A stretch of DNA of 64,000 nt from CALZBJ01 sp945619025 (lineage in GTDB: Bacteria > Pseudomonadota > Gammaproteobacteria > Cardiobacteriales > Wohlfahrtiimonadaceae). The stretch lies in NCBI GenBank assembly GCA_945619025.1, contig CALZBJ010000003.1, positions 1-64,000 of the forward strand. Direction: 5' to 3'. Below are positions 25,585 through 34,335 of this stretch, in pieces (the first letter of the stretch is position 1; the number at the start of each line of letters is the position of its first letter). Below the pieces are notes generated by a model that did not search any database, was not told where the DNA came from, and saw nothing but the letters and a program-made list of their open reading frames with translations. The position numbers were made by a program, and so were the translations under genes.

Positions 25585-26601
25585 TTAGAGATGAATCTCA
25601 AGGGCGCTAATATCGCGGGCTTCAAACTCTTTTAACACTTGTGCCTTTTTCGCATCATCGCCTTTAATCGAGATCACCAGTTGCCCGTAGGGAAGATCGC
25701 GAATGTGGCTAATATTGCCCGAGAAAATCGAGAAATCGATATCGGTTTTTTTGATGATGTTACTTAAATGAGGCTCAAAGGTTTCCATCCCCGAATAGGT
25801 AATCTGATAGAGGCTTGCCCCTTCAGAAAGCGCCGCTTCAAGATGTTTACGAAGCTCATTTTGTTGCCCTGAATCGAGAATAAAATCGCGGGTAACCGGA
25901 TGTTTTGGATGTAGGAAAATCTCTTCCACCGGACCTTCTTCCACAATTTGGCTATCGTGAATTACCGCAACTTTGTGGCAGATGCTCTTAATCACATCCA
26001 TCTCGTGGGTAATTAAGACAATGGTGAGCCCGAGCTTTTTATTGATGTCCGTTAAGAGCGCTAAAATGGATTGCGTGGTTTGCGGGTCAAGCGCTGAGGT
26101 CGCCTCGTCACAAAGGAGAACCTTTGGCGAATTAGCGATGGCGCGCGCAATCCCGACACGCTGTTTTTGCCCACCAGAGAGTTGCGCGGGATATTTATGG
26201 GCATGCTCGGTAAGTCCAATCAGTTCCAAAAGCTCATTGACGCGCTGATCAATCTCGCTTGAAGTGAGTTTTTGCAGGCGAAGCGGGAAGGCGATGTTAT
26301 CGAAAATCGTTTGGCTTGAGAGCAGATTAAAATGTTGGAAAATCATCCCAATGCCACGGCGCGCAAGCATCAACTCTTTCGATGAGAGCTGTGTGATGTC
26401 GGTATCGTCGAGCATAACTTGCCCTTTGTCGGGGCGTTCGAGTAGATTGAGACAGCGGATTAACGTACTTTTCCCCGCGCCTGAATGCCCAATAATGCCG
26501 TAGATCTCCCCTTTAGGGATATCAAGTGAAATGTTTGACAGCGCGGTGATCGTCTGATCGCCCGAGGGGTATGATTTATATAAATTCTTAATCTGAATCA
26601 T
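25585..26601 (-). CDS. metN: Methionine ABC transporter ATP-binding protein MetN
   Basis: 338 aa from ATG 26601, with AGGA 6 nt upstream; a longer frame to 26676 adds 25 unlike residues and is rejected. Walker A GHSGAGKST (about 38-46), signature LSGGQKQR (about 142-149), Walker B VLLCDEATSALD (about 160-171), H-loop LITHEMD. A C-terminal NIL domain (about 265-338) is the methionine-sensing trans-inhibition domain of MetN. The permease MetI and binding protein MetQ that normally follow are absent; ddh follows instead. The partners must be elsewhere or the gene serves another permease. Confidence 0.88.
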   Translation of the reverse strand: MIQIKNLYKSYPSGDQTITALSNISLDIPKGEIYGIIGHSGAGKSTLIRCLNLLERPDKGQVMLDDTDITQLSSKELMLARRGIGMIFQHFNLLSSQTIFDNIAFPLRLQKLTSSEIDQRVNELLELIGLTEHAHKYPAQLSGGQKQRVGIARAIANSPKVLLCDEATSALDPQTTQSILALLTDINKKLGLTIVLITHEMDVIKSICHKVAVIHDSQIVEEGPVEEIFLHPKHPVTRDFILDSGQQNELRKHLEAALSEGASLYQITYSGMETFEPHLSNIIKKTDIDFSIFSGNISHIRDLPYGQLVISIKGDDAKKAQVLKEFEARDISALEIHL

Positions 26602-27173
26602 GATGCGTCCTAAAACGATGTGCGGACGATTGATGCGCTCGCTTCCCGGTAAATCGGATCGATTTTGAGAATTCAATCAGTGGGCGTAGAGCGATATCGT
26701 CGCGCAGGTGGGATTAATTTTAATTATCTAGAAACAATACCAAATTATACACAAGTTGCGTAGTCTATTTAGGGGAATTGTTGGTCTTGCGGGGCGGCTT
26801 TTTTGTAAAAGTACGCACGGCGATTTTATAAAGTTGGTATATATTGAAGCGAAAAGAGAGGGAAAAGTTGGCTAAATATTTGTCGATTTTACGCTCATCT
26901 TAGGGATAATCTATCTTTCCGTTAAGTTAATTTAAGGTCGTAATAACGCGGTAAAATCCCCTCTGTATACTCGGTTTTTACGTTCGATGCGCTAGCGCTA
27001 TGTTAAATAGTGTTAAAAACTCAGACACTTAAAGGTTAGTCTTTGGCAGTGAGTTAATGTAAAATGGAGCGTGGATTATTTCACGGTGCGCTTTACCCAA
27101 GTGCCGCGTGAATTTATTTGGCTGATCGGTGTGGCGATAGGCTGAAACGTAATCAGATAAAAGAAGGAAGATT
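26602..27173. other. 572-bp gene-free divergent region between metN (-) and the DUF1090 gene (+)
   Basis: I see no credible gene or structured RNA here. On the minus strand a perfect TATAAT (26749-26744) about 145 bp before metN is the best -10 box, with no good -35. On the plus strand TAAAAT near 27060 may serve the DUF1090 gene. A 10-bp palindrome GCGCTAGCGC lies near 26989-26998. No SAM riboswitch of a type I can recognise precedes metN. Confidence 0.5.
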
Positions 27174-27644
27174 ATGACCCTAAAAAGAACGATAATCGTC
27201 GGCACATTGTGCGGATTCGCCACGTTAAGTCAAATATCATGGGCCGATTGTGCCCACAAAGAAGCGAACCTTTTAAGGCAGCTTGAGTACGCAAAAAAAT
27301 ATAATAATCAAGAGCGTATTCGGGGGCTTGAAATTGCGCTCAATAAAACGCGCCGTTATTGCAATGATGGGCGTACGCATCATTATGAAACCGATCAATC
27401 GGATACCGATCTAAAAGAGCCTACAGCCACGTCATTAAACGGGCAGAAGGGTCGAATCGAATCGTTACAAAAACGAGTCTTTGAGCAAAAACGTGATCTC
27501 ATTGACGCTGAGTATGAGCTCGAAAAAGCCCGTCTTAGCGGAAAAGCAGAATCGATCGCGAAAAAAGAGCTCAAACTCAAAAAAGAGAAAGCCATTTTAG
27601 AGCTCTATGAAACCGAGCTCGCTGAGCTTTTGAAAAAAAATTAA
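27174..27644 (+). CDS. DUF1090 (YqjC-like) periplasmic protein
   Basis: 156 aa with a signal peptide (cut after about residue 24, SWA|DC). The mature part has the DUF1090 pattern: Cys near 26, LLRQLEYAKKYNNQERIRGLEIAL, then RRYC near 63, so the two Cys may form a disulfide. The second half is a charged coiled coil (about 90-155) rich in Lys/Glu. E. coli YqjC is the small-protein relative; its function is unknown. AAGAAGGAAG before ATG 27174. Single gene with a terminator 6 bp after the stop. Confidence 0.82.
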   Translation: MTLKRTIIVGTLCGFATLSQISWADCAHKEANLLRQLEYAKKYNNQERIRGLEIALNKTRRYCNDGRTHHYETDQSDTDLKEPTATSLNGQKGRIESLQKRVFEQKRDLIDAEYELEKARLSGKAESIAKKELKLKKEKAILELYETELAELLKKN

Positions 27645-27650
27645 GAGGAT

Positions 27651-27674
27651 AAAAGCGCATTGTGCGCTTTTTTT
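27651..27674 (+). terminator. Terminator after the DUF1090 gene
   Basis: A 9-bp perfect stem AAAAGCGCA/TGCGCTTTT with a 3-nt loop and T7. A second hairpin CCCCA-TTG-TGGGG follows at 27687-27699, inside a weaker outer pairing AAGCA/TGCTT. Confidence 0.87.
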
Positions 27675-27949
27675 ATAGAAAGCAAGCCCCATTGTGGGGT
27701 GATCGATTGTGCTTTTTATTGTGTCTTTGACGTATATTGCGCAATAAAAATAGACGATACACCCAAATGGAATCATTTTTCGAACGCTCCTCGTTGCGTT
27801 ATAGGGCGAACATCGGCATTGTCACAGGTGTGATAATGAAAAACAGCGAGATAAATACTATTAATCAGTTTCGCTTGGAAGTTCGGTATAATGCAGGGGA
27901 ATCGAGAAATTAAATTCGAAAAATTGTAGACAAGTTGAGGAAAAAGATT
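27675..27949 (+). promoter_or_regulatory. Upstream region of the pyruvate dehydrogenase operon
   Basis: Gene-free. A perfect -10 TATAAT at 27887-27892 lies 58 bp before aceE; its -35 is poor. TTGACG at 27727-27732 could be a second, distal -35. A 10-bp palindrome ATTGCGCAAT lies at 27737-27746. I searched for the PdhR operator (AATTGGT-N3-ACCAATT) and did not find it, so control differs from E. coli. Confidence 0.5.
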
Positions 27950-30616
27950 ATGTCTAAGCAGATGTTAAAACATGATGTCGATCCAATGGAAACACAGGAT
28001 TGGGTAGACTCAATTGAGAGTGTATTAGACACTGACGGCGAAGAACGTGCCCATTACTTGATTGAAAAAGTGATCGAACGTGCGCATCGCGATGGAGTGA
28101 AAATCCCATTCTCAGGAACGACGGAATATATCAATACCATTCCTGCAGATAAACAACCTCGTTATCCTGGTAACTCGGAATTGGAACATAAAATCCGCTC
28201 CTATACCCGCTGGAATGCGATGGCATTGATCGTTAAAGCCAATATGGAAGATTCCTCAATTGGTGGCCACATTGCAAGTTATGCATCGCTTGCGACCATG
28301 TGGGAAGTGGGTTTTAACCATTTCTGGAAAGGGTCGAATGAGAATCAAGAAGGCGATTTAATTTTCTTCCAAGGGCACTCGGACCCCGGTATCTACGCGC
28401 GTGCGTTTATTGAAGGACGCATCACCGAAGAAGAGATGATGAATTTCCGCCGTGAAGTAGACGGGAATGGACTTCCATCGTATCCGCATCCATGGCTGAT
28501 GAAAGAGTTTTGGCAATTCCCAACGGTATCGATGGGGCTTGGCCCGATTCAAGCGATCTATCAAGCGCGCTTCTTAAAATATCTCCACTCACGTGGTTTA
28601 GCCGATACAGAAGGCCGTAAAGTTTGGTGTTTCTGCGGCGATGGTGAGATGGATGAGCCGGAATCACTCGGTGCAATCTCACTTGCAGGACGCGAAAAAC
28701 TCGATAACTTAATTTTCGTGATCAATTGTAACTTACAACGTCTTGACGGCCCAGTTCGTGGGAACGGCAAGATTATCCAAGAGCTTGAATCAGGCTTCCG
28801 CGGTAATGGCTGGAACGTGATCAAACTCATTTGGGGTAACGGTTGGGATTCACTTCTCGCGCAAGATCATGACGGAATTCTCCGTAAACGCATGATGGAG
28901 TGTGTCGATGGGGATTATCAAACCTATAAATCCCGCGATGGCGCGTATGTTCGCGAGCATTTCTTCAATAGTCCTGAGCTTAAAGCGATGGTTGCGCACA
29001 TGTCCGATAACGACGTATGGCGTTTAAACCGCGGTGGACACGATGAAAACAAAGTGTTTGCAGCCTATGATGCGGCGGTGAAAACGGAAGGCAAACCGAC
29101 CGTTATTTTAGTGAAAACCATCAAAGGCTACGGAATGGGCCAAGATGGGGAAGCGCAAAATACCGCTCACCAACAAAAATCTGTAAGCGTTGAGACCTTA
29201 CGCCGTTTCCGTGACCGTTTTGAAGTACCAATCTCAGATGAAGATTTAGAAGAGATCAACTTCATTCGTCCGCCAGAGGGTAGCCCAGAGCTTGAATACC
29301 TGCATGAGCGCCGTAAAGAGCTTGGCGGTTATCTGCCAAAACGTCGTCCAAAAACTGACGTTGCACTAAAAGTCCCTGCACTTGATGCCTTTAAAAATCA
29401 ATTAGCGGCGACCGCAGAAGGACGCGAAATTTCAACCACCATGAGCTTTGTGCGTATTTTAAATACCTTAGTGCGCGATAAGGAGCTTGGTAAAAACATT
29501 GTACCGATCCTAGTGGACGAATCCCGTACCTTTGGTATGGAAGGTATGTTCCGTCAGCTTGGAATTTGGTCACAAGCAGGGCAACAATATACCCCGCAAG
29601 ATGCGGATCAATTGATGTTCTATAAAGAATCAAAAGATGGCCAGATCCTCCAAGAAGGGATCAACGAAGCGGGTGCGATGAGCTCATGGATTGCCGCAGC
29701 AACCTCCTATGCCAACTCAAATGTCCCGATGATTCCATTTTTTGTCTGCTACTCAATGTTCCAACTGCAACGCACGATGGACTTAGTGTGGGCAGCAGCG
29801 GATCAGCGTTCACGCGGATTCTTAATGGGCGGTACTGCAGGGCGCACAACGCTTAACGGCGAAGGTTTACAGCATCAGGATGGCCACAGCCATATCTTAG
29901 CGAGCTTAGTGCCGAACTGTGTATCTTATGATCCGGCGCTCCAATACGAGTTAGCGGTGATCATTCAAGATGGTTTAAAACGCATGGTGGAAGACCAAGA
30001 AGATGTCTTCTATTACATCACCATCATGAACGAAAACTACGCGCACCCAGAGATGCCAGAAGGCGTTGAGAATGACATTCTTAAAGGGATGTATCTCTTC
30101 CGTAAAGGCGATGAGAGCGACCTAAAAGTTCGTCTTTTAGGCGCAGGTACCATCTTCCAAGAGGTGTTAAAAGCGGCCGATCTTCTTAAAAATGATTGGA
30201 ACGTTGAAGCGGATATCTGGAGCTGCCCAAGCTTTACTGAGCTGGCGCGTGATTTCCATGAAGTGGAGCGTCAAAACCTCTTCAATCCAGGTGCAGAAGC
30301 GAAAGAATCGTATGTTGGTTCACGCCTCAATGATTCCGATGCGCCGGTGATTGTATCCACCGACTACGTCAGAATGTATGCAGAGCAGATTCGCCCAGCG
30401 ATCATAGCACCGTATCGCGTGCTTGGAGCTGATGGTTTCGGCCGTTCAGATACCCGTGCGCAACTGCGTAAATTCTTTGAAGTCGATCGTTATTACGTCA
30501 CCATCGCAGCGTTAAGCGAGCTTGCAAAACAGGGCAAGATCGAAGCTAGCGTTGTGGCAAAAGCGATTGAGAAATACAACATTGATGTTAATAAACCCAA
30601 TCCTTTAACGGTGTAA
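27950..30616 (+). CDS. aceE: Pyruvate dehydrogenase E1 component (homodimeric)
   Basis: 888 aa from ATG 27950 (MSKQMLKHDV...), one residue longer than E. coli AceE; the TTG at 27935 is not needed. Thiamine-diphosphate motif GDGEMDEPESLGA (about 230-242) ending in the NCNLQRLDG segment, plus TIKGYGMG. It decarboxylates pyruvate and passes the acetyl group to lipoyl-E2. First gene of aceE-aceF-lpd. AGGAAAAAG precedes the start. The 139-bp gap to aceF contains a large inverted repeat. Confidence 0.96.
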   Translation: MSKQMLKHDVDPMETQDWVDSIESVLDTDGEERAHYLIEKVIERAHRDGVKIPFSGTTEYINTIPADKQPRYPGNSELEHKIRSYTRWNAMALIVKANMEDSSIGGHIASYASLATMWEVGFNHFWKGSNENQEGDLIFFQGHSDPGIYARAFIEGRITEEEMMNFRREVDGNGLPSYPHPWLMKEFWQFPTVSMGLGPIQAIYQARFLKYLHSRGLADTEGRKVWCFCGDGEMDEPESLGAISLAGREKLDNLIFVINCNLQRLDGPVRGNGKIIQELESGFRGNGWNVIKLIWGNGWDSLLAQDHDGILRKRMMECVDGDYQTYKSRDGAYVREHFFNSPELKAMVAHMSDNDVWRLNRGGHDENKVFAAYDAAVKTEGKPTVILVKTIKGYGMGQDGEAQNTAHQQKSVSVETLRRFRDRFEVPISDEDLEEINFIRPPEGSPELEYLHERRKELGGYLPKRRPKTDVALKVPALDAFKNQLAATAEGREISTTMSFVRILNTLVRDKELGKNIVPILVDESRTFGMEGMFRQLGIWSQAGQQYTPQDADQLMFYKESKDGQILQEGINEAGAMSSWIAAATSYANSNVPMIPFFVCYSMFQLQRTMDLVWAAADQRSRGFLMGGTAGRTTLNGEGLQHQDGHSHILASLVPNCVSYDPALQYELAVIIQDGLKRMVEDQEDVFYYITIMNENYAHPEMPEGVENDILKGMYLFRKGDESDLKVRLLGAGTIFQEVLKAADLLKNDWNVEADIWSCPSFTELARDFHEVERQNLFNPGAEAKESYVGSRLNDSDAPVIVSTDYVRMYAEQIRPAIIAPYRVLGADGFGRSDTRAQLRKFFEVDRYYVTIAALSELAKQGKIEASVVAKAIEKYNIDVNKPNPLTV

Positions 30617-30643
30617 TCGCGTCTTTCTTAAATGATGCAAAGG

Positions 30644-30700
30644 CGCTTAAAGCGGACTGACTCTTTCTTATATATAGAGAGAAAAGAACAGCTTTAAGCG
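30644..30700 (+). repeat. Long-range inverted repeat between aceE and aceF
   Basis: A perfect 10-bp pair CGCTTAAAGC (30644-30653) and GCTTTAAGCG (30691-30700), enclosing a 37-nt interior with its own partial pairing (CTCT/AGAG). There is no T tail, so it is not a classic terminator. It may be an mRNA-processing or stability element that sets E1 and E2/E3 levels separately. Confidence 0.6.
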
Positions 30701-30755
30701 TACTTCTAACCGTTAAATACCCTTTGGGTTCATTATGAAAAAAGGATAAAAAATT

Positions 30756-32444
30756 ATGGCAAAAGTTGATTTAATTGTGCCAGATATTGGGAATTTTGAT
30801 GACGTCGATGTAATTGAAATTCTTGCAAATGTGGGCGATACCGTCGCAATCGATGATCCGATTCTAACGCTTGAATCCGATAAAGCATCGATGGATGTGC
30901 CTGCCGATAAAGCCGGTACCATTACTGAAATTTTAGTAAAAATTGGCGATAAGATTAAAGAAGGCGATGTTTACGCGCGCATTGATATGAGTGCGGCAGA
31001 CGCGCCGAAGGCTGAAGAGCCAAAAGTAGAAGCACCCAAAGCGGATGCACCTGTCGTAGCTCAAGAAGCGCCACAAGCCGCTCCTGCACCGGTTTCAACC
31101 GTTGCGGAAGTGATTGAACTTCGTGTTCCCGATATTGGGAATTTTGATGAAGTTGACGTGATTGAAGTCCTTGCTTCGGCAGGCGATCGCGTTGAGCTTG
31201 ATCAGCCTCTTCTAACTTTGGAGTCTGATAAAGCGTCGATGGACGTTCCGGCTGAAAAAGCGGGCGTGATCGAATCGATCGTGGTAAATGTGGGCGATAA
31301 AATCAAAGAGGGTGACCTCATTGGTACGCTTAAAGTGGAAGGCGCAGCCCCTGCGGCAGTAGCGCAATCTGCTCCCGTGCAAGCACAAGTAGTTTCAGAA
31401 GCGCCGGCGCGTACGGAATCGATCGCGTCAGCCACCGGCGTATTCAAAGCGCCTCACCCAGCAGATCCCATTCCAGAAGCGCCACACATGCCAGAGCCTG
31501 CGGCAAACGTTGATATCTCAACGGCGCACGCATCGCCTTCAGTTCGTGCATTTGCTCGTGAACTTGGCGCAGACCTAAATCAAGTGAAAGGTAGCGGACG
31601 TAAAGGCCGTATCCTTCGCGATGACGTAACGCTCTACATTAAAAATGTGCTCTCAGGTAAAACGCAATTGGCGGGCGCAGCGGCACCGCAAGGCGCATCT
31701 TATGGCGGCGGACTCGATCTTCTTCCATGGCCAAAAGTGGACTTTGCGAAATTTGGTGAGATTGAAGAAGCGCCACTGTCGCGCATTAAGAAAATCTCTG
31801 GTGCCAATCTTGCGCGTAACTGGGCGATGATTCCTCATGTTGCGCAATTTGATGAAGCGGATATCACCAGTTTAGAAGCCCTTCGTAAACAGCTCAATAA
31901 AGAGTTTGAGCGTGAAGGTGCACGTCTAACGATTCTCGCATTCTTAGTGAAAGCTTGTGTGAAAGCACTGCAAAAATTCCCTGAATTTAATAGCTCGCTT
32001 GATGGCGATAAACTTATTCTTAAAAAGTACTATCACATCGGTTTTGCCGCGGATACGCCGAATGGGTTAGTAGTTCCTGTGATTCGTGATTGTGATAAGA
32101 AAGGGGTGATCGAGATTGCCGCTGAAATGCGTGAACTTGCTGGTCTTGCGCGTGATGGGAAATTAAAACCGGATCAAATGCAGGGCGGAACATTTACCAT
32201 TTCATCTTTAGGCGGCATTGGTGGAACGAACTTTATTCCAATCATTAATGCGCCAGAAGTGGCAATTTTAGGGGTATCTCGTAATGAGACCAAACCTGTG
32301 TGGAATGGTAAAGAGTTTGAGCCACGCTTAATGCTTCCACTCTCATTATCATACGATCACCGCGTGATTGATGGGGCGCTCGGGGCACGCTTTATTGTGT
32401 ACTTAAATGCGCTTCTCACCGATATGCGCCGTGCGTTAATTTAG
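30756..32444 (+). CDS. aceF: Dihydrolipoyllysine acetyltransferase (PDH E2)
   Basis: 562 aa. Two N-terminal lipoyl domains (about 2-75 and 121-195), each with the lipoylation site ESDKASMDVP, joined by Ala/Pro/Glu-rich linkers. A peripheral subunit-binding domain follows at about 250-290 (SPSVRAFARELG, GSGRKGRI), and the catalytic core at about 325-562 ends with DHRVIDGA, holding the active-site His and Asp. It forms the PDH core. It has fewer lipoyl domains than E. coli (three); the third copy is on Lpd. The lpd gene starts 8 bp later. Confidence 0.95.
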   Translation: MAKVDLIVPDIGNFDDVDVIEILANVGDTVAIDDPILTLESDKASMDVPADKAGTITEILVKIGDKIKEGDVYARIDMSAADAPKAEEPKVEAPKADAPVVAQEAPQAAPAPVSTVAEVIELRVPDIGNFDEVDVIEVLASAGDRVELDQPLLTLESDKASMDVPAEKAGVIESIVVNVGDKIKEGDLIGTLKVEGAAPAAVAQSAPVQAQVVSEAPARTESIASATGVFKAPHPADPIPEAPHMPEPAANVDISTAHASPSVRAFARELGADLNQVKGSGRKGRILRDDVTLYIKNVLSGKTQLAGAAAPQGASYGGGLDLLPWPKVDFAKFGEIEEAPLSRIKKISGANLARNWAMIPHVAQFDEADITSLEALRKQLNKEFEREGARLTILAFLVKACVKALQKFPEFNSSLDGDKLILKKYYHIGFAADTPNGLVVPVIRDCDKKGVIEIAAEMRELAGLARDGKLKPDQMQGGTFTISSLGGIGGTNFIPIINAPEVAILGVSRNETKPVWNGKEFEPRLMLPLSLSYDHRVIDGALGARFIVYLNALLTDMRRALI

Positions 32445-32452
32445 GAGGAGAG

Positions 32453-34231
32453 ATGGCTATAGAAATGAAATTACCTGACATCGGTAATTTTGATGGTGTC
32501 GATGTCATCGAAGTGTTGGTAAATGTGGGCGATAGCGTTGCAGTGGATGATCCACTTTTAACGCTTGAATCTGACAAAGCCTCAATGGATGTGCCGGCAG
32601 AAATTGCGGGTACTATTACAGAAATTTTAGTAAGTGTAGGCGATCAAATTAAAGAGGGCGATGCGATTTTCCGTATCGAGCCTTCTGAAAGTGCGCCGAC
32701 TGTGGATGCTAACGCTGAAACGGCTGAATCTGCTTCTGCCCCTCGTGCTGATGTAAATACAGATGCAAATGCAAGTGCTGAAAAATCTGCGGCGGCATCT
32801 GAAGGCATTAAATCAAGCGTTGTCGCGCCGGATTGTGATCTTCTAGTGATTGGTGCCGGCCCTGGTGGATATTCGGCAGCATTCCGTGCGGCGGATCTTG
32901 GCTTAAAAGTGATTTTAGTTGAGAAATATCCAACGCTTGGCGGGGTGTGTCTGAACGTGGGTTGTATCCCATCGAAAGCGCTCCTTAAAGTTGCGGGCGT
33001 GATTGATGAAGCGAAAGTATCGAACGATTACGGCGTTGATTTTGGCACTCCGAAAATCGATCTCGATAAGCTCCGTGGCTACAAAGAGTCGGTGGTGAAT
33101 AAACTCACAGGCGGCTTAGGCGGCATGGCGAAGATGCGCAATGTGGAAGTGGTTCAAGGCACCGCAACCTTTGAAAACGATCACACCGTGAAAGTGATCT
33201 ATCATGGGGATGTGCGTGAAATTACCTTCCATAACGCGATTATTGCTGCAGGTTCACGGGCGATTAATTTGCCTTTCATGCCGGAAGATCCGCGTATTAT
33301 CGATTCAACCGGCGCGCTTAAATTGGAAGATATTCCAAAACGCATGCTCGTTGTGGGTGGCGGAATTATCGGCCTTGAGATGGCGACGGTTTATTCAACG
33401 CTTGGTTCGAAAGTGTCGATTGTTGAGTTTACCGATGGCTTTATGCCAGGCGCAGACCGTGACCTTGTTTCCGTATTTGAAAAGCACAATAAAAACCGCT
33501 TTGAGCGTGTGATGTTTGGCACAAAAGTGGTGGCAGCGGAAGCGACCGATGCGGGCATTAAAGTAAGCTTTGAAGGCAACGCGCCGATCGCTGACGAGGT
33601 GTATGATCGCGTGTTAGTTGCGGTTGGCCGTGCGCCAAATGGTCATCTTCTCGATGCAGAAAAAGCGGGCGTGATTGTTGATGAGCGTGGGTTTATCAGC
33701 GTTGATAAGCAGATGCGTACCAACGTACCGCACATCTTTGCGATTGGCGATATTGTGGGTCAACCAATGCTTGCTCATAAAGCCGTGCATGAAGCGCATG
33801 TAGCCGCGGAAGTGTGTGCGGGTCACAAACGTTTCTTCGATGTGCGTCAAATTCCTTCGGTAGCATATGCTGATCCTGAAATTGCTTGGGCAGGACTCAC
33901 CGAAACGGAAGCGAAAGCGAAAAATATTCCCTATGAAAAATCGGTGTTCCCATGGGCAGCGAGCGGAAAAGCGATCGCTAATAACCGTGATGAAGGTTTT
34001 ACCAAACTGCTCTTTGATCCTGAAACAAAACAGATCATTGGCGGCGGTATTGTCGGCACGCACGCGGGCGATCTGATTGGTGAGGTTTGCCTTGCGGTTG
34101 AGATGGGCGCGGATAATATCGATATAGGTCACACCATTCACCCGCACCCGACCTTGACCGAATCGCTTGGAATGGCGGCGGAAAACTTAGAGGGCGCGTG
34201 TACGGATCTACCGCCTAAAAAACGCCGTTAA
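32453..34231 (+). CDS. lpdA: Dihydrolipoyl dehydrogenase (PDH E3) with N-terminal lipoyl domain
   Basis: 592 aa. Residues 1-76 are a lipoyl domain like those of the adjacent aceF (ESDKASMDVP), then an Ala/Ser/Asp-rich linker to about 125, then the flavoprotein: FAD site GAGPGG (about 134-139), redox pair in GGVCLNVGCIPSK, NAD site GGGIIG, and C-terminal HPHPTLTES with the catalytic His. It reoxidises dihydrolipoamide with NAD+. A fused lipoyl domain is known in Neisseria p64k and some gammaproteobacteria, not in E. coli. AGGAGGAG precedes ATG 32453. A strong terminator follows. Confidence 0.95.
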   Translation: MAIEMKLPDIGNFDGVDVIEVLVNVGDSVAVDDPLLTLESDKASMDVPAEIAGTITEILVSVGDQIKEGDAIFRIEPSESAPTVDANAETAESASAPRADVNTDANASAEKSAAASEGIKSSVVAPDCDLLVIGAGPGGYSAAFRAADLGLKVILVEKYPTLGGVCLNVGCIPSKALLKVAGVIDEAKVSNDYGVDFGTPKIDLDKLRGYKESVVNKLTGGLGGMAKMRNVEVVQGTATFENDHTVKVIYHGDVREITFHNAIIAAGSRAINLPFMPEDPRIIDSTGALKLEDIPKRMLVVGGGIIGLEMATVYSTLGSKVSIVEFTDGFMPGADRDLVSVFEKHNKNRFERVMFGTKVVAAEATDAGIKVSFEGNAPIADEVYDRVLVAVGRAPNGHLLDAEKAGVIVDERGFISVDKQMRTNVPHIFAIGDIVGQPMLAHKAVHEAHVAAEVCAGHKRFFDVRQIPSVAYADPEIAWAGLTETEAKAKNIPYEKSVFPWAASGKAIANNRDEGFTKLLFDPETKQIIGGGIVGTHAGDLIGEVCLAVEMGADNIDIGHTIHPHPTLTESLGMAAENLEGACTDLPPKKRR

Positions 34232-34256
34232 TTTAAGTTAAAATTTAACGTAAAAA

Positions 34257-34291
34257 TAATCCCCCGTGATGAACGTCATCGGGGGATTTTT
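34257..34291 (+). terminator. Terminator of the aceE-aceF-lpd operon
   Basis: AATCCCCC/GGGGGATT stem continued by TGA/TCA pairs, short loop, T5. It lies 26 bp past the lpd stop. Confidence 0.9.
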
Positions 34292-34335
34292 ATTGCTACA
34301 ATAACCGCTCGTTATGTGAGTGCAAGGAGAGAGTT

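Noticed and set aside
26602..26676. A 25-codon N-terminal extension of MetN
   Set aside because: The stretch is not ABC-like, and ATG 26601 has a suitable ribosome site and gives the standard start MIQIKNLYKSYP.
26602..27173. A SAM or methionine riboswitch before metN
   Set aside because: I found no recognisable S-box, SAM-II or SAH core in the 572 bp.
33614..34147. A 177-codon open frame antisense to the Lpd gene
   Set aside because: A shadow of the lpd coding sequence, with no family features; the opposite strand encodes well-known motifs.
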